64,000 bases of DNA from Nonomuraea sediminis (GTDB lineage Bacteria > Actinomycetota > Actinomycetes > Streptosporangiales > Streptosporangiaceae): NCBI RefSeq assembly GCF_018531495.1, contig NZ_JAHDTI010000016.1, forward strand, positions 62,001 through 126,000. The letters are read 5' to 3'. Of the stretch, positions 58,341 through 64,000 are shown one piece after another. The notes under the pieces were generated by a model. The model saw nothing but the letters and a program-made list of their open reading frames with translations. It was not told the origin of the DNA and made no database searches. A program made the position numbers and the translations under genes. Within the stretch, counting starts at the first letter, position 1. Each line of letters begins with the position of its first letter.

Positions 58341-59099
58341 TTACTTCCCTGCCGGACTCACCAGCGTGCCGATCTTCTCACCGCGGACAGCGCGCAGGAT
58401 GTTCCCGTCGCCCATCAGGTCGAACACGACGATGGGCAGGTCGTTCTCCCTGCACAGGCTGATCGCGGTCTGGTCCATGACCGCGAGGTCGCGCACCAGG
58501 ACCTCCGCGTAGTCGAGGTGGTCGAACCGGACGGCATCGGGATTCTTGCGCGGATCGGAGTCGTAGACGCCGTCCACCTGGGTGCCCTTGAGCAGGGCCT
58601 CCGCGCCGATCTCGAGCGCGCGCTGCGCGGCGCAGGTGTCGGTGGAGAAGTACGGCGTGCCGAGCCCGGCGCCGAAGATGACCACGCGCCCCTTCTCCAG
58701 ATGCCTGATCGCCCTGCGGGGCAGGAAGGGCTCGGCGACCTGCTGCATGGTGATCGCGGTCTGGACCCGCGTCTCGATGCCGCGCTTCTCCAGGAAGTCC
58801 TGCAGCGCCAGGCAGTTGATGACCGTGCCGAGCATGCCCATGTAGTCGGCTCTGCCGCGATCCATGCCGCCCTTGGACAGGGCGGCGCCGCGGAACATGT
58901 TGCCACCGCCGACCACGACCGCGACCTGCACGCCCTCACGGACGGCCTCGGCGATCGAGTCGGCCAGATGGCCCACGACGACCGGGTCGATACCCAGCGG
59001 CTCGCTGCCGGCGAAGGCTTCGCCTGACAGCTTCAGCATGACCCTTTTATACGAATACGAAGAAGCCGCCGACGTGGCTGGCTCCTGGTTCTCCTGCAC
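58341..59099 (-). CDS. pyrH: UMP kinase PyrH
   Basis: The 252-residue amino-acid-kinase-fold protein has YKRVMLKLSGEAFAG, VVVGGGNMFRG, GRADYMGMLGTVINCLALQDFLE and GVYDSDPRKNPDA. It phosphorylates UMP. GTG 59099 follows GAAGGAGG; it gives a 19-residue N-terminal tail before the fold, usual for actinobacteria. Confidence 0.97.
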   Translation of the reverse strand: MQENQEPATSAASSYSYKRVMLKLSGEAFAGSEPLGIDPVVVGHLADSIAEAVREGVQVAVVVGGGNMFRGAALSKGGMDRGRADYMGMLGTVINCLALQDFLEKRGIETRVQTAITMQQVAEPFLPRRAIRHLEKGRVVIFGAGLGTPYFSTDTCAAQRALEIGAEALLKGTQVDGVYDSDPRKNPDAVRFDHLDYAEVLVRDLAVMDQTAISLCRENDLPIVVFDLMGDGNILRAVRGEKIGTLVSPAGK

Positions 59100-59151
59100 G
59101 GCGGCGGCCTCCTTCGTTAGGCGGTTGGTTGGGCTCCAAGCTTGCTCAAGC

Positions 59152-59985
59152 CTAAGCCTGGCCGACCTTGAATCGAACGAAGGCGAGGACCTCGACACCG
59201 TTCTCCTCGGCGTACTTGCCCACGCTCTTCTTGTTGTCCTTCACGAAGGCCTGCTGGAGCAGCGTGAAGTCCTTGTACCAGCCGTTGACGCGGCCCTCGA
59301 CGATCTTGCCGATGGCGGCCTCGGGCTTGCCCTCCTCGCGGGTCATCTCCTCGAAGAGCTTGCGCTCCTTCTCGACGACGTCGGCGGGGACGGACTCGGC
59401 CTTGAGGTACTGCGGGGCCATCGCGGCGGCGTGCTGCGCGATGTCCTTCGCGATCTCGGCGTTCGGCTTGTCGAGCTGGACCAGCACGCCGACGGCTGGC
59501 GGCAGCGCCGGGTCGGTCTTGTGCATGTAGGCGCCGATGTAGCCGCCCTCGAGCACCGCGAAGCGGCGGATCTCGATCTTCTCGCCCAGCGCGGCGTTGG
59601 CCTCGTCCAGGTGCTCCTTGACGGTCTTGCCGTCGAACTCGGAGGCGAGCAGCGTGTCCACGTCGGCCGGCTTGGTGGCCAGGATGTGGTTGACGACGCC
59701 GGCGGCCAGCTCCTGGAAGCGCTCGCCCTTGGCCACGAAGTCGGTCTCGCAGTTGAGCTCGAGCAGCGCGGCGGCGGAGTCGCCGTCCTGCTTGAGCGCG
59801 ACCAGGCCGTTGGACGCGGTGCGCTGCTCGCGCTTGCCGACGTCCTTGGCGCCCTTCAGACGCAGCAGCTCGATGGCGCGGTCGAAGTCGCCCTCGGACT
59901 CCTCGAGCGCCTTCTTGCAGTCCATCATGCCGGCAGCGGTGATCTCGCGAAGCCGCTTGACGTCGGCCATGTTCACGGAAGCCAT
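59152..59985 (-). CDS. tsf: Elongation factor Ts
   Basis: The 277-residue protein has the EF-Ts N-terminal UBA domain (VKRLREITAAGMMDCKKALEE), the core motif ALLELNCETDFVAKGERFQ, and IGAYMHKTDPALPPAVGVLVQLDK in the dimer/core region. It recycles EF-Tu-GDP. The gene is preceded by a 270-bp spacer from rpsB with a perfect hairpin, so relative output to S2 may be set there. Confidence 0.97.
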   Translation of the reverse strand: MASVNMADVKRLREITAAGMMDCKKALEESEGDFDRAIELLRLKGAKDVGKREQRTASNGLVALKQDGDSAAALLELNCETDFVAKGERFQELAAGVVNHILATKPADVDTLLASEFDGKTVKEHLDEANAALGEKIEIRRFAVLEGGYIGAYMHKTDPALPPAVGVLVQLDKPNAEIAKDIAQHAAAMAPQYLKAESVPADVVEKERKLFEEMTREEGKPEAAIGKIVEGRVNGWYKDFTLLQQAFVKDNKKSVGKYAEENGVEVLAFVRFKVGQA

Positions 59986-60123
59986 TGCTCTTTTTCCTCG
60001 TGGGATTTCGTCGTGGATCGGATGGGCGCCCGGCCCATCCTGTCGTTCGTGAGGCGGCCTTCGTCCATCGTCCGGCTGCCTGTGTCGTTCGTACGGCTCG
60101 CTCGCTCGTTCGCGCGGCTCGTT

Positions 60124-60156
60124 CGTGTACGGCTCGCGCCGCGCGAGCCGTACACG
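60124..60156 (-). terminator. Perfect 15-bp hairpin in the rpsB-tsf spacer
   Basis: CGTGTACGGCTCGCG pairs without mismatch with CGCGAGCCGTACACG across a 3-nt loop. No U-tract follows, so it may be a partial terminator, a processing site or an mRNA stabiliser. The neighbouring stretch 60050-60125 contains several CGTTCG-GGCTCG direct repeats that resemble one arm. Confidence 0.7.
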
Positions 60157-60255
60157 TGGCTCTTCCCCGGAGCCTCGGGGGCATCACCAGCGGCGGGGAC
60201 CGCCACCGAACCCTCGGTGGCGGTCACCGCTCGTGCTGACGCCGAGGAGATGGCC

Positions 60256-61224
60256 TCAGGCCTGCTCCGTCTCGCCCTCGGCGTCCGCCTGGACCTCGAC
60301 GTCCGCCTGGACCTCGACGTCCGCCTGGACCTCGGCCTGGGCGGCGTCGGCCTCGGCCGCCACCTCGGCGGTGTCCTCGGCCACGGCCTCGGCCGCGACG
60401 TCGGCGTCCTCGACCGCGCGCTCAGCCTGCGGCTCAGCGGCCTGCGGCTCACCGGCCTGCTCGATCAGCTCGCGCTCCCACTCGGCCAGCGGCTCGGCGG
60501 CGGCGGGCTTCTCGTCACCGCGGGCGGCGCCGGAGCGCGCCATCAGACCGGCGGCCACACCGTCGGCGACCACGCGGGTCAGCAGGCCGACGGCGCGGAT
60601 GGCGTCGTCGTTGCCCGGGATCGGGTAGTCGACCTCGTCGGGGTCGCAGTTGGTGTCGAGGATCGCGACGACCGGGATGCCAAGCTTCTTGGCCTCGGAG
60701 ATCGCGATGTGCTCCTTCTTGGTGTCGACGACCCACACCGCGCTGGGCACGCGGCCCATGTCACGGATACCGCCGAGCGTGCGCTCGAGCTTGTCCTTCT
60801 CGCGGCGGCGCATGAGGAGCTCCTTCTTGGTGAGCCCCGACCCGGCGACGTTGTCGAAGTCGAGCTCCTCGAGCTCCTTCAGACGCTGAAGCCTCTTGTG
60901 CACGGTGGAGAAGTTGGTGAGCATGCCACCCAGCCAGCGCTGGTTCACGTACGGCATGCCGACGCGAGCCGCCTGCTCGGCGATCGCCTCCTGCGCCTGC
61001 TTCTTCGTGCCGATGAACAGGATCGTGCCGCCGTGGGCGACGGTCTCCTTGACGAAGTCGAAGGCGCGGTCGATGTAGGACAGCGACTTCTGCAGGTCGA
61101 TGATGTAGATGCCGTTGCGCTCGGTCATGATGAAGCGCTTCATCTTCGGGTTCCAGCGGCGGGTCTGGTGGCCGAAGTGAACGCCGCTCTCGAGCAGCTG
61201 TCGCATGGTGACGACGGGGGCCAT
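60256..61224 (-). CDS. rpsB: Ribosomal protein S2 with long acidic C-terminal tail
   Basis: The 322-residue S2 has a canonical core (about 1-230): VTMRQLLESGVHFGHQTRRWNPKMKRFI, NGIYIIDLQKS, GTKKQAQEAI, NQRWLGGMLTNF and PGNDDAIRAV. The remaining ~90 residues are acidic and Ala-rich and end in three VQADVE-type copies encoded by a perfect 18-bp tandem repeat (60283-60336). The S2 core is normally about 240-260 residues, so this tail is long. ATG 61224 follows CTGGAGGACC. Confidence 0.96.
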   Translation of the reverse strand: MAPVVTMRQLLESGVHFGHQTRRWNPKMKRFIMTERNGIYIIDLQKSLSYIDRAFDFVKETVAHGGTILFIGTKKQAQEAIAEQAARVGMPYVNQRWLGGMLTNFSTVHKRLQRLKELEELDFDNVAGSGLTKKELLMRRREKDKLERTLGGIRDMGRVPSAVWVVDTKKEHIAISEAKKLGIPVVAILDTNCDPDEVDYPIPGNDDAIRAVGLLTRVVADGVAAGLMARSGAARGDEKPAAAEPLAEWERELIEQAGEPQAAEPQAERAVEDADVAAEAVAEDTAEVAAEADAAQAEVQADVEVQADVEVQADAEGETEQA

Positions 61225-62118
61225 GTGATGGTCCTCCAGGTCTGGCGCCCTGCGGGAAGGGCGCGGTTCTCGGTTGTGCCGCGGCAACCATGGGGCTGCC
61301 GCCCTGATGCCCCGAAACCGCGCCAACCGGGCACGAGCCCGGACCGAAGGAGCGGTTCGCGATGGGGCATGCGAAGTCGGCCCGCGTACACAGGCCATCG
61401 GAAAGTCTACCTCCCACACCACCCCAACCAGACCGCAGAACGCCTCCCAACCAGCCCACTCCCCCTCCCGACCTCCCGCCCACCCCACAGCCGGCTCACC
61501 CACCCCACCGTCCCACCACCAGCCCGGCCACTCCCTCCGTGACCTCACGCCACCCGTCCACGCTTCACTCACCAACCGCCCACCGCTCCCCTACGGCGAC
61601 TTCACTCCTCCGCCCCAACCAGCTCCACACCACGCCCGATCGCCCCACCCACACACCTGCCACGACCACGCCCGGCCAGCCGCCGTCCGGGCCACACCGC
61701 TATCTCCCACCAGCCGTCCAGACCGCACCCGTCCCAGCCATCGCACACTCTCCGCATCGCCCACACATTCCACGCCCGCACATTCCACGCCCGCACTTCA
61801 CAACGCCGCGCTCTGAGCAGCCAGCGCGCCGACACCCACCCGCCCGACACCTTCAAGGCCTCACCCTCGCTCCCACCGAAGCCCCGAACTGCGACTTCCC
61901 GCCCCCGCCCCATCGCAAGTCACCCGCTCCAGCGAGACGCTCACCCCACCGCACGCTCGCGCACCCTCACACCGCAGGCCCGCGCCGCACGCTCCCGCAC
62001 CCTCACACCGCAAGCCCGCGCACCCCGGCACAGCAGACTCGCGTACCCCACCCCGCTCACATACCTCACGCCGCAGGCTTACGTAGGCTCGATCTTGCGC
62101 TCGACGTGGACGGCGGTG
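61225..62118. other. 894-bp gene-free region: rpsB leader and short tandem repeats
   Basis: On the minus strand the rpsB leader holds a stem GCGGCA/TGCCGC (61281-61302), a second stem CCGGGC/GCCCGG near 61335 and TAGACT as a possible -10 near 61400. Further out there are two perfect 15-bp copies of CACATTCCACGCCCG (61764-61793) and two 36-bp copies at 61952-61987 and 61988-62023 matching at 33 of 36 bases. The rest is C-rich on the plus strand with no credible gene. Confidence 0.7.
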
Positions 62119-62730
62119 TCAGCGAGCGTCGTGGTCCTCGGTTGGCAACCCGGGGACCGGGCGGGCAGCCCGGGGGAAGATGTTGAACTGGGCCTCGACG
62201 ATCCGAGCCCCCTCCGGCACCCGCCCACGACGCCGGTTCCTGGCCACGTACGGCTCGAGCAGCCGATCGATCTCCCTGGCAAGCAGCTTGGCCTCGGAGG
62301 CATCGAGCAGCAGCGTCGAGGTGCTGAACATGGTCGCGTCCCGCCACTCCTCCGGCTCGCGATCGAGGTTGGCCAGCGCCCGCTCGGCCGCCTCCCCCGC
62401 CTGCTTGCGGAACTCCCTGATCAGCATGTCCTTGGCCGCCCTGACCTCGGGCTGGTCGTCGGGCCGCGTGCCGACGCTGAACGACGACCGTACGGACCGC
62501 CAAGCCCGCTCCCGCCCGTCGCCCGTGCCGGGAGCGTCCTCGACGAAGCCGTACTTGGCCAGCATCCGCAGGTGGTAGCTGGCCGCACTGGGCGAGATGC
62601 CGGCGTTCTCCGCCACCTCGGTCGCCGTTGCAGACCCGGCCGCGCCGAGCTGGTTGAGAATCGCCAGCCGCGCCGGGTGCGCGAGCGCCCGCATCGCCTT
62701 GGGGTCGCTGAGCGGCTCCCGTTCCTCCAT
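62119..62730 (-). CDS. ArsR-type HTH regulator
   Basis: The 203-residue protein has an N-terminal winged helix (RALAHPARLAILNQLGAAGSATATEVAENAGISPSAASYHLRMLAKYGFVEDA) with no metal-binding Cys motif in helix 3. A C-terminal helical region of about 110 residues follows, like YdfF/HTH_20 regulators. It is divergent from an MFS exporter with three phased operator-like sites between. TACCTT ends 6 bp before its ATG and no Shine-Dalgarno is seen. Confidence 0.9.
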   Translation of the reverse strand: MEEREPLSDPKAMRALAHPARLAILNQLGAAGSATATEVAENAGISPSAASYHLRMLAKYGFVEDAPGTGDGRERAWRSVRSSFSVGTRPDDQPEVRAAKDMLIREFRKQAGEAAERALANLDREPEEWRDATMFSTSTLLLDASEAKLLAREIDRLLEPYVARNRRRGRVPEGARIVEAQFNIFPRAARPVPGLPTEDHDAR

Positions 62731-62755
62731 GGGCCAAAGGTACCCGGATCAGATC

Positions 62756-62815
62756 TGAAGTATTGCCTTCACAACTCTGAAGGATTACTTTCACAGTTAT
62801 GAAGCAAACCCTTCA
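62756..62815. promoter_or_regulatory. Three TGAAG-N6-CTTCA operators, 22 bp apart
   Basis: Sites at 62756-62771 and 62800-62815 have perfect 5-bp arms; the middle one (62778-62793) has one arm mismatch. Centres are at 62763.5, 62785.5 and 62807.5, so all face the same side of the helix. They overlap the exporter promoter (TTGCCT 62763-62768, 17 bp, TACTTT 62786-62791), and the third covers its first codons. Confidence 0.75.
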
Positions 62816-64000
62816 GACTCAGCCGCTCCGCAAGCAGCGCGACTACCGGCTCCTCTGGTCCGCCAGGACGATCTCGATCACCGGGTCGGAGGTCTCCAAG
62901 CTCGCGGTCCCGCTCACCGCGGTGTCCCTGCTTGCCGCCTCCCCCGGGCAGATGGGCGTGCTGACGGCCGCCGCGTCACTACCGGCGCTGCTGCTGAGCC
63001 TCCAGGCGGGGGCGCTCGCCGACCGGCTGCGGCGGCACCGCCCGCTCATGGTGGCTTGCGAGCTGGTCTCCTGTGTGGCGGCCGTCAGCGTCCCTGTGGC
63101 CTGGCTGCTCGGCATCCTCTCCGTGACGTGGTTGATCGTGGTGGCGTTGGTGATCGGTTCGGCGGCGGTGATCTTCAGGGCGGCGAACTTCCAGCACCTG
63201 GCCTCGGTCGTCCCCGAGGATCTCCGCACGGAGGCCACGGCCGGCTTCCAGGCGTCCTACTCGGTCGCCTCCGTGGCGGGTCCCGGGCTGGCCGGGGTAC
63301 TGGTCCAGATCCTTTCCGCGCCGCTTGCCGTACTCGTTGAAGGCCTGTCCTTTCTGACCTCGGCGTTCATGCTCCGGTCGATGCGCACTCCCGAGCGGCA
63401 CACGCCCGCCCAATCCCGTGGCATGTGGCACGACGTTGTGGAGGGCCTGCGCGCAAGCGTCACGCACAGGTCCATCCGGGCGCTGCTAGGCGCCGGGGTC
63501 ACGATCAACTTCTTCGCCACGGCGTACATGGCGGTGCACATGCTCTACGTGGTCAAGACGCTCGGCATCCCCAAGGGGCTACTCGGCATGCTCATCGCGC
63601 TCAGCGGCCTCGGCGGACTGCTCGGCGCGTGGATCACCGCCCGCGTGGCCAAGCGGGTCGGCGAGAACCGGATCCTGCTCGTCACCGTTCTGTTCTTCCC
63701 CATCGACATCGTCGCCGTGGGCCTGCTCAGCGGCCCGCTCTGGTGGAAGCTCGCCGTACTCTCCATCACCGGCACGATCACCGGCGGCATCGTGGTCGCC
63801 TTCGCCACCTGCCTGGGTTCCGTCACCCTGCGCGACGCGCCCGCCGAGCTCCGCGGCCGCATCAACGCCACTCAGACCTTCGCCATCCAGGGCATCATGT
63901 CGCTCGGCAGCCTCACGGGCGGCTTCCTCGCCGAACTCATCGGCCTCCGCCCCGTCATCCTCGTCACCGCCGCAGGCATCGCCCTCAGCACCATCTGGAT
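62799..64000 (+). CDS. MFS exporter (EntS-like), 3' end outside window
   Basis: At least 400 residues are encoded before the window ends. The N-terminus LRKQRDYRLLWSARTISITGSEVSKLAVPLTAVSLL and the loop LQAGALADRLRRHRPLMVACEL are typical of EntS/MFS_3 exporters, and about 10-12 TM helices are visible. It likely exports a drug or siderophore-like molecule. The ATG lies 7 bp after the TACTTT -10, so its mRNA is probably leaderless. It is controlled, by position, by the divergent ArsR-type protein. Confidence 0.9.
   Translation, partial: MKQTLQTQPLRKQRDYRLLWSARTISITGSEVSKLAVPLTAVSLLAASPGQMGVLTAAASLPALLLSLQAGALADRLRRHRPLMVACELVSCVAAVSVPVAWLLGILSVTWLIVVALVIGSAAVIFRAANFQHLASVVPEDLRTEATAGFQASYSVASVAGPGLAGVLVQILSAPLAVLVEGLSFLTSAFMLRSMRTPERHTPAQSRGMWHDVVEGLRASVTHRSIRALLGAGVTINFFATAYMAVHMLYVVKTLGIPKGLLGMLIALSGLGGLLGAWITARVAKRVGENRILLVTVLFFPIDIVAVGLLSGPLWWKLAVLSITGTITGGIVVAFATCLGSVTLRDAPAELRGRINATQTFAIQGIMSLGSLTGGFLAELIGLRPVILVTAAGIALSTIW

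Noticed and set aside
61225..62118. Small proteins encoded by the Pro/His/Thr-rich plus-strand frames upstream of rpsB
   Set aside because: Composition follows the C-rich DNA in several frames at once, with no ribosome site and no similarity to any family I know.

Overview
The window is 64 kb of very GC-rich, densely packed DNA from a filamentous-type actinomycete. The order rlmN, cdsA, frr, pyrH, tsf, rpsB at 53.7-61.2 kb is the conserved actinobacterial chromosomal core. With it come an AfsR-like BTAD/NB-ARC/TPR regulator, many one-component regulators, GTG and TTG starts and apparent leaderless promoters. A Streptosporangiales-like host (Nonomuraea or Streptosporangium type) is my best guess by inference; nothing here fixes the genus. 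No rRNA, tRNA, IS element, prophage or CRISPR array is visible.

Layout. 0-7.1 kb: end of a P450-like gene, a PEP mutase/isocitrate lyase-fold enzyme, an AfsR-family regulator with a DHA2 exporter, and a convergent MFS gene. 7.2-13.2 kb: a large PEP-synthase/Rph-like phosphotransferase, a class A beta-lactamase-fold lipoprotein, a quinone oxidoreductase and a Cys-nucleophile hydrolase. 13.2-21.0 kb: a polyamine locus made of a gamma-aminobutyraldehyde-type dehydrogenase, PotA, PotD, PotB, PotC and a PuuB-like FAD oxidase, with a divergent Lrp/AsnC regulator. 21-24.9 kb: a NarL-type two-component system, a YceI protein and a two-gene ABC exporter. 24.9-28.8 kb: an agmatinase-type ureohydrolase with an NCS1 permease and a divergent PucR regulator; agmatine would give putrescine, which fits the polyamine locus. 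28.8-30.5 kb: an MDR oxidoreductase and a divergent TetR.

30.5-45.2 kb is the most interesting region: two divergent operons. The minus-strand one encodes a carbohydrate ABC importer, a PHP-domain hydrolase, an IolE-like isomerase, a Gfo/Idh oxidoreductase and a GH38 alpha-mannosidase. The plus-strand one encodes IolC, an aldolase, IolB and IolD. Together they give almost a full myo-inositol pathway joined to a mannosidase, which suggests use of a mannosylated inositol compound. Two TGTCATGACA palindromes sit between the operons, and no regulator gene lies alongside.

45.2-53.5 kb: a MarR/MFS/SDR module, a shrunken GNAT relic, a PadR-controlled flavin monooxygenase, a HAD hydrolase, a DivIVA-repeat protein and a small ABC exporter. 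53.7-61.2 kb: the translation and lipid core genes, interrupted by an array of about 90-bp repeats and a SUFU-like gene. 62.1-64 kb: an ArsR-type regulator divergent from an MFS gene that runs off the end, with three operator-like sites spaced exactly 22 bp apart.

Regulators are usually divergent from their target, and the gap between them often carries a clear palindrome. Many convergent gene ends overlap by 4-38 bp. The few long non-coding gaps (11.0-11.3, 54.8-55.5, 56.6-56.7 and 61.2-62.1 kb) are filled with short tandem repeats.
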